Source: an uncultured Opitutaceae bacterium (lineage in GTDB: Bacteria; Verrucomicrobiota; Verrucomicrobiia; Opitutales; Opitutaceae). Taken from it: 64,000 bases of DNA. The position numbers were made by a program, and so were the translations under genes. The notes under the pieces are model-generated. The model saw only the letters and a program-made list of their open reading frames with translations. It searched no databases and was not told where the DNA came from. This document shows, one piece after another, positions 30,620 through 39,413 of this stretch (position 1 is its first letter; every line of letters begins with the position of its first letter). Location of the stretch: the NCBI GenBank assembly GCA_903862935.1, contig CAIOZY010000025.1:94579-158578 (forward strand), read 5' to 3'.

Positions 30620-33562
30620 ATGATCATCCGGACCCTCGCCCTAGCAGTTCTAGCCGCGGCCGCCGCATCCGAGTCGGCGGCTGACCCTTCAGACGCCCGC
30701 GTGATCCGGGACGTGGCCTACCTCGAGCCCGGCCGGGCCGAGAAACTCGACGTTTACCTGCCGGAGCGCGCCCCTTCGGACCCGCCCTCTCCCGCCGTCG
30801 TCTGGATCCATGGCGGCGGCTGGATCAACGGTTCGAAAAAGGAGGACCGCGCGCTGGAGGTCTGCCGGTGCCTGTCGGCCGCCGGTTACGTGTGCGCGAG
30901 CATCGACTACCGGCTGGGCCCGGGGGCCTGGCCCACGGACCTTTTCGACTGCAAGAACGCGATCCGATTCCTGAGGGTCCACGCGGCCGACTACCACGTC
31001 GACCCCGAGCGGATCGCCGTCATGGGCGGCTCGGCCGGCGGGCACCTCGCGCTGATGGTCGGGCTCACCTCGGGCGATCCGGAGCTGGAGCCGCCCGGGC
31101 CCTATCCCGGGGTTGGCGACGGCGTCTGGGCGGTCGGCGACTTCTACGGGCCGACCGACCCGCTCACCCGCCAGGCGGTCGCCGCGGATGGAACCCCTCT
31201 CGGCACCCCGAAGCCGCAGCGGGGCCCCGCCTCCGTCTTCGGGGCCGTGCCCGAGGCCAATCCCGGACTCTGGAGGAATCTCGCCCCGGTCAACCACGTC
31301 AGACCGGACTCGCCGGCGGTTCTGATCGTGCACGGCAAGGCCGACCCCGTGGTCGACTACCCGCAGTCCCTCGAGCTTGAGCGGGCCCTCACCCGCAACG
31401 GGGTTCCCCATGAGCTGGTGCTCCTGGAAGGCGTGGGGCACGCCTTCGACCTCGAGTCCTGGGGCCAGAAGAGGCTGCCGCGCGACCTGCGGCCGGTCGT
31501 CTTGTCCTTCCTCCGGCAGTACTTCGCCGCGCCGGCCCACGGCATGGCGGCCCGGCCGCCCGCGGTGTCGCCGCGCACAGAGACAAGCCTCAGCGGCCCG
31601 TGGAAATTCTACCCTGCCGACAACGTCCACGGCCCCGAGCCGCAGTTCGACGACTCGGCGTGGGAGTCGGTGAGCCTCCCCCACACCTGGAACTCCCGGG
31701 ACGGCCAGGCCGGAGGGAAGTACCGCCGGGGCGCGGCCTGGTACCGCCTGCACCTCAGGCCGGATCCCGCGCTCGCCGGAAGGCGGCTGTACCTTCAGTT
31801 CGACGGCGTCAGCCTGGCGGCCGACGTCTACGTGAACGGAACACTCATCGGAGGCCACAAGGGCGGTTTCGCGCGGTTCCGGCTCGACGCGACCGACAGT
31901 CTCCGCCCCGGCCGGGACAACCTCGTGTCGGTCCGGGTGGACAACGGGGAGCTCGGCATCCCCCCGGTCTCGGCGGACTTCACCTTCTTCGGCGGGATCT
32001 ACCGGCCGGTGAGCCTGCTCTCAACCGGCCAGATCCAGATCTCGGCGACCGACTACGGCTCGAGCGGGGTCTACCTCGACCAGGTCGAGGTCACCCCCAA
32101 GGGCGCCGACCTGACCGTCCGGACCGAGGTCGAGAGTTACGCCGAGGACAAGACCCAGGTCGAGGTCCACGCCCGGCTCTACGACGCAGCGGGCCGTGAG
32201 GTCGCCGCAGCGGGCAACCGCGGCACCCTCAAGGGCGGCGACGCCGTCGAGGAGAGGCAGCGCCTGTACCTGCCCCGGCCCCACCTGTGGGCCGGGACCC
32301 AGGACCCGTATTTGTACACCCTCAAAGTCGAGATCGTCGCCGACAAGGTCCTGGTCGATTCGGTGAGCCAGCAGGTGGGCCTGCGCTCGTTCCGGCTCGA
32401 CCCCGACCGGGGCTTCTTCCTCAACGGAAAGCACCTCGACTTGCACGGCGTAGGCCGCCACCAGGACCGGCTCGACAAGGGCTGGGCAATCGGCCCGGCC
32501 GACGAGGCCGAGGACTTCGACCTAGTGCGGGAGCTCGGCTGCACCGCAGTCCGGGCGGCGCACTACCAGCAGGCCGACAGCTGGTACCAGAGGTGCGACC
32601 GCGAGGGCCTGGTCGTCTGGGCCGAGATTCCGTTTGTGAACGAGGCCCTGCCCTCCCCCGAGTTCCGCGACAGCGCCAAGCAACAGCTTCGGGAGCTGAT
32701 CCGCCAGAACTACAACCACCCCTCGATCTGCTTCTGGGGCGTTGGCAACGAGACCAAGGGAGAGTCGGCCGACTTGGTCGTCACCGAGCTCGCGGACGTC
32801 GCCCGTGCGCAGGATGCGACACGCCTGTGCACGTACGCCTCGAACGCCGATCCAAAGGAGGCGGTCAACTGGCGCACGGACACGGTGGGCTTCAACCGCT
32901 ACCTCGGCTGGTACTCGGGGTCCTATGCCGAGCTGCCGGCCTGGCTCGACTCGGTGCACCGGCTGCACCCGAAGTCGCCCTTCGCCCTGAGCGAGTTCGG
33001 CGCCGGGGCGAGCATCTTCGAGCACGAGGACCGGGCGGTCCGTCCCGACCCTAAGGGGGCCTTCCACCCGGAAGAGTACCAGGCGCGCCTGCACGAGGCC
33101 TCCTGGCTTGCGCTCAAGGAGCGCCCGTACGTCTGGGGCAAGTTCGTGTGGAACCTGGCCGACTTCGCCTCGGCCCAGCGCAGCGAGGGGGACCACGCGG
33201 GCCGCAACGACAAGGGCCTGGTCACCTACGACCGCCGGGTCCGCAAGGACTCCTTCTACTGGTACAAGGCGAACTGGAACCCGGAGCCGCTCGTGTGGAT
33301 CGCAAGCCGCCGGTTCTTCGAGCGGCGCAAGGCCTCGGCCGACGTCACCGTCTACTCGAACGCCCCCGAAGTTGAGCTGTGGGTCGACGGGCAGTCCCGC
33401 GGAACCTTGCACTCGGACAACCGCCTCTTCCGATGGCCGTCCGTCGCGCTCCACCCCGGGGAAAACCACGTGGCGGCGACCGCGCGCTTCGGGGACCTGG
33501 CGTTCACCGACGCGTGCACCTGGATCAGCCGGGCCCCGGCCGCCCCCGCGGGCAAGCCCTAG
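30620..33562 (+). CDS. Fusion enzyme: alpha/beta-hydrolase (esterase/lipase) domain plus glycoside hydrolase family 2 (beta-galactosidase-like) domain
   Basis: N-terminal: VVWIHGGGWINGSKKED, DPERIAVMGGSAGGHLALM, VGHAFD. C-terminal: WYRLHLRPDPALAGRRLYLQFDGVSLAADVYVNGTLIGGHKGGF, FFLNGKHLDLHGVGRHQDRLDKGWAI, ELGCTAVRAAHYQQ, FWGVGNETKGES. Confidence 0.9.
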   Translation: MIIRTLALAVLAAAAASESAADPSDARVIRDVAYLEPGRAEKLDVYLPERAPSDPPSPAVVWIHGGGWINGSKKEDRALEVCRCLSAAGYVCASIDYRLGPGAWPTDLFDCKNAIRFLRVHAADYHVDPERIAVMGGSAGGHLALMVGLTSGDPELEPPGPYPGVGDGVWAVGDFYGPTDPLTRQAVAADGTPLGTPKPQRGPASVFGAVPEANPGLWRNLAPVNHVRPDSPAVLIVHGKADPVVDYPQSLELERALTRNGVPHELVLLEGVGHAFDLESWGQKRLPRDLRPVVLSFLRQYFAAPAHGMAARPPAVSPRTETSLSGPWKFYPADNVHGPEPQFDDSAWESVSLPHTWNSRDGQAGGKYRRGAAWYRLHLRPDPALAGRRLYLQFDGVSLAADVYVNGTLIGGHKGGFARFRLDATDSLRPGRDNLVSVRVDNGELGIPPVSADFTFFGGIYRPVSLLSTGQIQISATDYGSSGVYLDQVEVTPKGADLTVRTEVESYAEDKTQVEVHARLYDAAGREVAAAGNRGTLKGGDAVEERQRLYLPRPHLWAGTQDPYLYTLKVEIVADKVLVDSVSQQVGLRSFRLDPDRGFFLNGKHLDLHGVGRHQDRLDKGWAIGPADEAEDFDLVRELGCTAVRAAHYQQADSWYQRCDREGLVVWAEIPFVNEALPSPEFRDSAKQQLRELIRQNYNHPSICFWGVGNETKGESADLVVTELADVARAQDATRLCTYASNADPKEAVNWRTDTVGFNRYLGWYSGSYAELPAWLDSVHRLHPKSPFALSEFGAGASIFEHEDRAVRPDPKGAFHPEEYQARLHEASWLALKERPYVWGKFVWNLADFASAQRSEGDHAGRNDKGLVTYDRRVRKDSFYWYKANWNPEPLVWIASRRFFERRKASADVTVYSNAPEVELWVDGQSRGTLHSDNRLFRWPSVALHPGENHVAATARFGDLAFTDACTWISRAPAAPAGKP

Positions 33563-34767
33563 GCGGCCCCACGGCTGCCCAGCTTGACCCTCAGTGTGAG
33601 GAGCGCCCCGAGGGCGAAGAGGGCCGCGCTGTAGGCGAAGGCCGCAGGGACCCCGAAGGCGCTCCAAAGGACGCCCACCAGGACACTCGACAAGAAGTCA
33701 CCGGCCCCGTTCACAGTGGCGAGGACCCCGAAGGCCATGCCGTGCTGCGAACTGTCGACCAGCTCAGCGCACAGGGAGTCCTCGACCGTCTCCTCGACGG
33801 CCACGTAGATTCCACCCACCAGAAACACCGCGGCCAGCATCGGCAGCCCCGCCGGCAGGACCGCGATCGCCACCGCCATCGCCGCCGCGAGGGCGTAGCC
33901 GCAGGCCAGCAGCCGGACCTTGTTCACCCGGTCCGCGAGCCAGCCGGCCACGAAGGCGAACCCGGCGTAGGCGACGTTGTGCGCGGCGTAGAGGCCCACG
34001 GCGGCCGCGGCGGCCCCCGCCGGCCCGAGGACCGGGCCCAGTTTCTGGGTCGCAAGCAGGATCAGCAGCGTGTGCGCGAAGTCGCCGGCCCCGAAGACCC
34101 CGACGGCGACCAGGAAGCGGCGGAACGGCTGCGGCAGCTGCCGCAGCCCGTCGCGGAAGGAGACGCTCGCGACCTTCTTGCGGTCCTTCTCCCGGACCGC
34201 GAATGCGATCAGGGCCGCCGCAGCCAGGCCCGGCACGAGCGTCCACAGGAAAACCGGCCTGAAGCCCAGGTGCAGGCCCTGCAGCAGGACAAAGGCCGTC
34301 GCCGGGCCCACGATCGCCCCGACCGTGTCCATCATCCGCTCGAACCCAAACGCCCGGCCGTAGGTCTCGGGCGTCACAGCCGCCGCGAGCACGGCCTTGC
34401 GGACGGGGGTGCGAACGCCCCGGCCAAGCCACGCGGCCGCCCGGGCCGCCAGGACATGCCAGGCCGCCGTCGCCAGGCTGAAGCTCGCCGTGCCGAGGGC
34501 CGTGACGACATAGCCGGCCACAAGGACCGGCTTTCGCTTGGCCAGCCGGTCGGTCCAGTGGCCCGAGGCGAGCTTGGCGAAGCTCGACAGGCCGTCGGAG
34601 ACGCCCTCGATCAGGCCGAGCCACACGGCCGCGACCCCGAGGCTCGCCAGGAAGGCCGGCAGGACGGTCGTCGCGATCTCGTGCGACCAGTCGCTGAAAA
34701 GCGATGCAAGCCCGATCCCGACCACGGTCGAGTTCAGCCAGGACTGCCTCAGGGGCTTCGGGTTCAT
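33559..34767 (-). CDS. MFS transporter
   Basis: 12-TM MFS: SLASLFSDWSHEIATTVLPAFLASLGVAAVWLGLIEGVSDGLSSFAKLASGHWTDRLAKRKPVLVAGYVVTALG. Confidence 0.88.
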   Translation of the reverse strand: MNPKPLRQSWLNSTVVGIGLASLFSDWSHEIATTVLPAFLASLGVAAVWLGLIEGVSDGLSSFAKLASGHWTDRLAKRKPVLVAGYVVTALGTASFSLATAAWHVLAARAAAWLGRGVRTPVRKAVLAAAVTPETYGRAFGFERMMDTVGAIVGPATAFVLLQGLHLGFRPVFLWTLVPGLAAAALIAFAVREKDRKKVASVSFRDGLRQLPQPFRRFLVAVGVFGAGDFAHTLLILLATQKLGPVLGPAGAAAAAVGLYAAHNVAYAGFAFVAGWLADRVNKVRLLACGYALAAAMAVAIAVLPAGLPMLAAVFLVGGIYVAVEETVEDSLCAELVDSSQHGMAFGVLATVNGAGDFLSSVLVGVLWSAFGVPAAFAYSAALFALGALLTLRVKLGSRGAA

Positions 34768-34777
34768 GCGCTTCCGC

Positions 34778-36739
34778 TCAGCGGGCGGGCGACTGCCTGA
34801 GCTCGTTGGACCGGTACGCCTCGATCAGCCGCTCCAATAGCGAGATCTCGCAGCGGAACTGCGTCCCCCGCTCCGTGTCGGACACCCGCCTGAGGGTCTT
34901 CTCGACCCGGACGACCGACACGCTCGGGATTATGTCCACCCCGTCGCGCACCGCGGCCTCGACGGACTCGAAGTGATGGTGGCAGGCGAGGAAGGTGCGG
35001 TCGGCCTCGAGGACCAGCGTGTACCCGTGGTCGCCGTACGCCTCCGAGAAGGCCCCGTCGATCGTGATCGCCTTGCCGCTGCGCTTGAGGGGCGACTCGC
35101 CCTTCTCGATCTTCACGGGCACGTGCCCGTTGACGATCAGGCCGCGCTCCGGGTCGGCGCCGAACTCGGCCAGGATCTTGCGGCAGAAGTCCGCCTCGTG
35201 GATCAGCGCGAAGTACGGGTTCTTGGTCTCGCGGTGGGCGGCCTTGTCGGCGATGAAGTCGCGCTCCAGGGTCGTGATCCGGTCCTTTCCGAAGAGCGGG
35301 GAGCGGGGCCCGCTCCACAGGTACCAGAGCAGGTCGAGGTCCCCCGGGGCGGGCCGGTCGACCGACCGGGCTATGACCCGCTGGATCGCCTCGAACAGCG
35401 CCCGGCCCCGGAAGGGCTCGCCATCGACCACCATGGGCAGGAATTCTCCGGACTCGTCCACGGGCACGCAGCCGTGGAAGATCAGGTGGTCGTCGCGCGT
35501 GAGGTACATGGCCCCGTGCCGCACGAGCCAGCGCATGTGCTCGCCCAGCTTCTGGCTGTGCAGGAACGACTCTCGCAGGCGCCGCAGGCACTCGGCCTCG
35601 GGCTTGGACAGGGCGTAGGGGTCGGCCGGGTCGACCGTGGGCAGCCGGGGGTCTCGCAGGGAGTAGCGGATCCCGTCGAGCTCGATCGTCCCGGCTGAGC
35701 GGTCGATCCGGTGCAGGAGCCTGCGGTGGCCCATCTCCCATTCCGGGTGGCGCCCGATCATCTGGCCCTCGAGCTTGAACTGCATCACGGCCGCGGCCTT
35801 TTGCATGCGGGCCAAAAGGATCGGCGGGCGCAGGTCCGCGCCCTTTGAGAAGAACGCCTCGGCCGGGTCATCGGCATAGGCGGTGGCCGCGAGGTGCTCG
35901 AGCGGCGTCCAGGGGATGCTGTAGCCCTCGTCCACCTGGTCCAGCCTCCCGTACCGCAGCGAGATCCGCATGACGTGGCAGATCAGCGCCTCGTGCCCTA
36001 GGGCCGCGCCGAGCCAGGCTGCGTCATGGTTGCCCCAGATGAACGAGACGTTCGGCTGCTGGCGCAGGTAGTCGACGACGCGGTCCCCGCGGGGCCCCCG
36101 GTCCCAGCAGTCCCCCCCGATGATCAGCTCGTAGATCGCAAGGTTGCGCACCAGCCGCACGGTCACGTAGATCAGCTCCCAGATCCTCCCGCGCCGCACG
36201 AGCTCCTCGACGATCGCCGACACGAACTCGCTTCCGCGCTCGGTGGTGGGCTCGTGGAGCATCTCGGACAACAGCTCCCGATACTCGGCCGGGAAGACCT
36301 CAGCCGACCACTTCAGGCTGTAGCGGCCGGTGAGGATGCGCACCAGCTCGAAGAGCTGCCGCAGCGTGTTCAACGCGTACTGCCGCAGCTCCTCCGGGCC
36401 CCTCGGCCTCTGCCCCACGCGCTGGACCATCTCGTTCGGGTAGAAGATCAGCGAGAGGAACTCCTGGAACTGGGCCGGAGCCATCCGCGAGGCGAACAGC
36501 TCCTCGGCCAGCGGTCGCAGGGTCCCCGAGGCGTTGTTGATCACATGCCTGAGCTTCTTGTCCTCGCCGTGGATGTCGCTGATCACGTGCACGGTTCCCT
36601 TCGGCAGGGTGAGCACGGCCGCAAGGCGCGCGATCTCGGCCATGGCCGCGTCCACGTTGGGGTAACGGTCCGCAAGCGGCCGCAGGAGCGTGAGTTCGGA
36701 CTCGCGGGGGGACGGGAGCGTGGTTTCGGGTTGGGCCAT
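34778..36739 (-). CDS. fbp: Fructose-1,6-bisphosphatase class III
   Basis: LRPLADRYPNVDAAMAEIARLAAVLTLPKGTVHVISDIHGEDKKLRHVINNASG; GGDCWDRGPRGDRVVDYL; FIWGNHDAAWLGAALG; LIVNGHVPVKIEKGESPLKRSGKAITIDGAFSEAYG. Confidence 0.92.
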   Translation of the reverse strand: MAQPETTLPSPRESELTLLRPLADRYPNVDAAMAEIARLAAVLTLPKGTVHVISDIHGEDKKLRHVINNASGTLRPLAEELFASRMAPAQFQEFLSLIFYPNEMVQRVGQRPRGPEELRQYALNTLRQLFELVRILTGRYSLKWSAEVFPAEYRELLSEMLHEPTTERGSEFVSAIVEELVRRGRIWELIYVTVRLVRNLAIYELIIGGDCWDRGPRGDRVVDYLRQQPNVSFIWGNHDAAWLGAALGHEALICHVMRISLRYGRLDQVDEGYSIPWTPLEHLAATAYADDPAEAFFSKGADLRPPILLARMQKAAAVMQFKLEGQMIGRHPEWEMGHRRLLHRIDRSAGTIELDGIRYSLRDPRLPTVDPADPYALSKPEAECLRRLRESFLHSQKLGEHMRWLVRHGAMYLTRDDHLIFHGCVPVDESGEFLPMVVDGEPFRGRALFEAIQRVIARSVDRPAPGDLDLLWYLWSGPRSPLFGKDRITTLERDFIADKAAHRETKNPYFALIHEADFCRKILAEFGADPERGLIVNGHVPVKIEKGESPLKRSGKAITIDGAFSEAYGDHGYTLVLEADRTFLACHHHFESVEAAVRDGVDIIPSVSVVRVEKTLRRVSDTERGTQFRCEISLLERLIEAYRSNELRQSPAR

Positions 36740-36884
36740 GGGGGTCGAGGGTCCCCCAAGGGGGGGGCACCTGAGTCCGTCGATCGAAAGCTCTGCCGGG
36801 CGCGAACTCAAGGCCTTACCGCAGCCACGGGCCCCGTGTTCCATAATTGCCATACGGACGGACGCCCGGAAACATAGCGGTCCG

Positions 36885-37724
36885 ATGCACCAGCAGACCT
36901 CCCCAGAGAGCCCCGGCGGCACCGAAGTCAGTCCGGACCGCACGCAGACAATCGTTCGGACCGAGAAGGCGGCCGACAGGCCCCCGCGCTACCTGCTGAT
37001 CGCCTGCGCGGTCCTGCACCGCGAGTGCTACCACTGCGCGAGCGTCTCCCGCAACATCATCGACGTGCGGCTGTGCGAGAAGGCCCTGCACGACGTCGGA
37101 GCGCCCCGGATGTCGGACCGACTGCAGCGGGAGATCGACGCCGCGGAGACCGGGGGCTACGACGCGATCCTGCTCGCCTACGGCCTGTGCAACCACGGAA
37201 CGGTCGGGCTGCACGCCCGGGTCCCGATCGTCGCGCCCCGCGCCCATGACTGCATCACGCTGCTGATGGGCTCCAAGGAGAAGTACCTGGAATACTTCAA
37301 CCGGCACCCCGGGACCTACTACCACTCCTGCGGCTGGGTGGAGCGCTCGACTTCCGCCTTCGACAACCCGAACAGCACGACCACGAGGATGGGGATCAGC
37401 ACCTACCAGCAGTACGTGGAGAAGTTCGGCGAGGACAACGCGAAGTACCTGATGGAGACCCTCGGGATGATGGCCAACTACGACACGTTCGCCTACATCG
37501 ACACGATGGTGGGCAACTTTCCGGCCTACAGGGCCGAGGTGGAGAAGGCGGCCGCCAAGGCCGGCCTGAAGTTCGCGCAGGTGCCCGGAAGCGTCGACTT
37601 GCTGCTGCGCCTGGTGAACGGCGAGTGGGCCGATGAGGACTTCCTGGTGATCAGTCCGGGGACGACGAGCCGGCCGACGAACGACGCGCGGATCATCGGC
37701 CCGGCGCCCCTGGGGGCGGCGTGA
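36885..37724 (+). CDS. DUF1638 family protein
   Basis: YLLIACAVLHRECYHCASVSRNIIDVRLCEKALHDVGAPRMSDRLQREIDAAETGGYDAILLAYGLCNHGTVGLHARVPIVAPRAHDCITLLMGSKEKYLEYF. Confidence 0.8.
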   Translation: MHQQTSPESPGGTEVSPDRTQTIVRTEKAADRPPRYLLIACAVLHRECYHCASVSRNIIDVRLCEKALHDVGAPRMSDRLQREIDAAETGGYDAILLAYGLCNHGTVGLHARVPIVAPRAHDCITLLMGSKEKYLEYFNRHPGTYYHSCGWVERSTSAFDNPNSTTTRMGISTYQQYVEKFGEDNAKYLMETLGMMANYDTFAYIDTMVGNFPAYRAEVEKAAAKAGLKFAQVPGSVDLLLRLVNGEWADEDFLVISPGTTSRPTNDARIIGPAPLGAA

Positions 37725-39357
37725 GGCCGAGCCGGGCCGCCTCGTCGAGTTCGGCTCCTGCCTCCTCCGTCCGGCCGAGCGAGCCCAGGGCTGTCCCAAG
37801 GTTGTAGTGCGCGACCCGGTTTTCCGGGTCCAGGCGGATCGCCTCCCTGAACCGGGCAATCGCCTCCCCGGTCCGCCCGGTCCGCGCGAGGGCCACCCCG
37901 AGGTTGTCGTGCGTCTCGGCGTTTCCCGGGTCCAGCCGCAGGGCGGCGCCGAACTGCTCGGCCGCCTCCGCACAGCGGTCCTGCTCGAGAAGGGCCCGGC
38001 CCAGGTTGAAGCGGGTGTCGGCATAGTCGGGGTTTGCCTCCCTCGCCGCCTCGTAGTGGGTGAGCGCCTCCCCCACCCGGCCCTCCTCGAAAAGCATGTT
38101 GCCGAGGTTCAGGTGCGCCAGCCAGCAGCCGGGGTTTTGCTCAAGGGTCCTTGCATAGAGGGTGCGGACGTCCCGGTACGTGCCGCACTGGCGCCAGGTC
38201 AGAGCGCCCAGCAGGCCGAGGACCGCGGCCGCCGCTGCGGCCCGCCAGCCCCTCCCCAGCCCCTCGCATCCCCACGCCGCCAGCCAGGCCGCCGCGGCAA
38301 TCACCGGGAGGCTCGCCAGGTACTGGAAATGGTCGGCCACGTAGGAGAAGACGAACGGGTAGACGTTGAAGAACCCGAGCGCCGGAAACAGGGTGCCGCA
38401 GAACAAAAGGCCCGCGGCAAGCGGCCCCTTGCGGCCCCGGCGGGCGACCCACGCGAGCGCCCCCAGGAGCGCGAGCGCGGCAGCCGGGTAGGCGTACTGC
38501 CAGGCCTGCCCCGGATTGACCGTCCAGCGCGGATAGATGAAGAGCAGGTCGGCCGGCCAGGCGAGCTTGCCCAGGTAGAACCACAGGGCCCTCCCCGCGA
38601 GCAGGCACCGCCCGGCCAGGCCCAGACTGAAGGCGTTTCCGTGGGCCCCGATGTAGCGCCACTCGACCCAGGCCGTAAGGATCCCCCCCGAAGCCCCGAG
38701 GAAAAGCCAGGGAACGAGCGGCGCAACGTCCTCCCTCCATCCCAGCCGCCCGCGGCGCCACCAGGCCAGGACAAGGAGGGCGGCCGGCAGGGTCGCCGTG
38801 ACGCTCTTGGTGAGGATCGCCAGGGCGAAAAGCCCCATCGCCAGAAGGTAGCCCCCCGCGCGTCCACCGACCTTTTCCTCCCTCCACCCCAGGTAGGCGA
38901 TCGCCGCCAGGAGCGCGAACACGGCCGACAGCGTGTTCTTCTGCTCGGAGATCCAGGCCACGGACTCGACGCAGACCGGGTGCAGCGCGAACACGAAACC
39001 AGCCAAGGCCGCCCCACGGACCGACAGCCGGCGCAGGAGCACCGCAAACAGGCAGGCCGCCGTCGCGTGGAGCAGCACGTTGGCCAGGTGGTAGGCGAAG
39101 GCCGAATCGCCCCACAGCCGGTGCTCCAGCCAGAACGCGCTGTGGAGCGCCGGATAGTACTGCTGGGTCGCCCCCAATTCCGTCCAGATCCTCCCGAGCC
39201 CCGACAGGGAGCGCAGGGCGGGCTTGGTCACGTGGGCGTCGTCGTCCCAGATGAACCCGCCCCGGAGCGCCGGCAGGTACGCCGCTATCGTCGCCAGAAA
39301 AATCCCGGCGAGGACCCAGGGCGCGGTCCGGCGGGCGGGCACCTCCTTCGCAAGCAT
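37693..39357 (-). CDS. Membrane glycosyltransferase-like (PMT-like) protein with C-terminal TPR repeats
   Basis: Multi-TM N-terminus (GGFIWDDDAHVTKPALRSLSGL, FALHPVCVESVAWISEQKNTLS) and TPR repeats (YADTRFNLGRALLEQDRCAEAAEQFGAALRLDPGNAETHDNLGVAL). Confidence 0.85.
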   Translation of the reverse strand: MLAKEVPARRTAPWVLAGIFLATIAAYLPALRGGFIWDDDAHVTKPALRSLSGLGRIWTELGATQQYYPALHSAFWLEHRLWGDSAFAYHLANVLLHATAACLFAVLLRRLSVRGAALAGFVFALHPVCVESVAWISEQKNTLSAVFALLAAIAYLGWREEKVGGRAGGYLLAMGLFALAILTKSVTATLPAALLVLAWWRRGRLGWREDVAPLVPWLFLGASGGILTAWVEWRYIGAHGNAFSLGLAGRCLLAGRALWFYLGKLAWPADLLFIYPRWTVNPGQAWQYAYPAAALALLGALAWVARRGRKGPLAAGLLFCGTLFPALGFFNVYPFVFSYVADHFQYLASLPVIAAAAWLAAWGCEGLGRGWRAAAAAAVLGLLGALTWRQCGTYRDVRTLYARTLEQNPGCWLAHLNLGNMLFEEGRVGEALTHYEAAREANPDYADTRFNLGRALLEQDRCAEAAEQFGAALRLDPGNAETHDNLGVALARTGRTGEAIARFREAIRLDPENRVAHYNLGTALGSLGRTEEAGAELDEAARLGLTPPPGAPGR

Positions 39358-39413
39358 GAGGGGGATATCGTTGCGGCGGGCGCCGGAGACAAGGATTTCC
39401 GCGCCGGGGGCGG

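Noticed and set aside
30689-33667. Two large minus-strand ORFs (389 and 381 aa) opposite the esterase-GH2 gene
   Set aside because: GC-driven shadow ORFs; the plus-strand frame has strong domain motifs.
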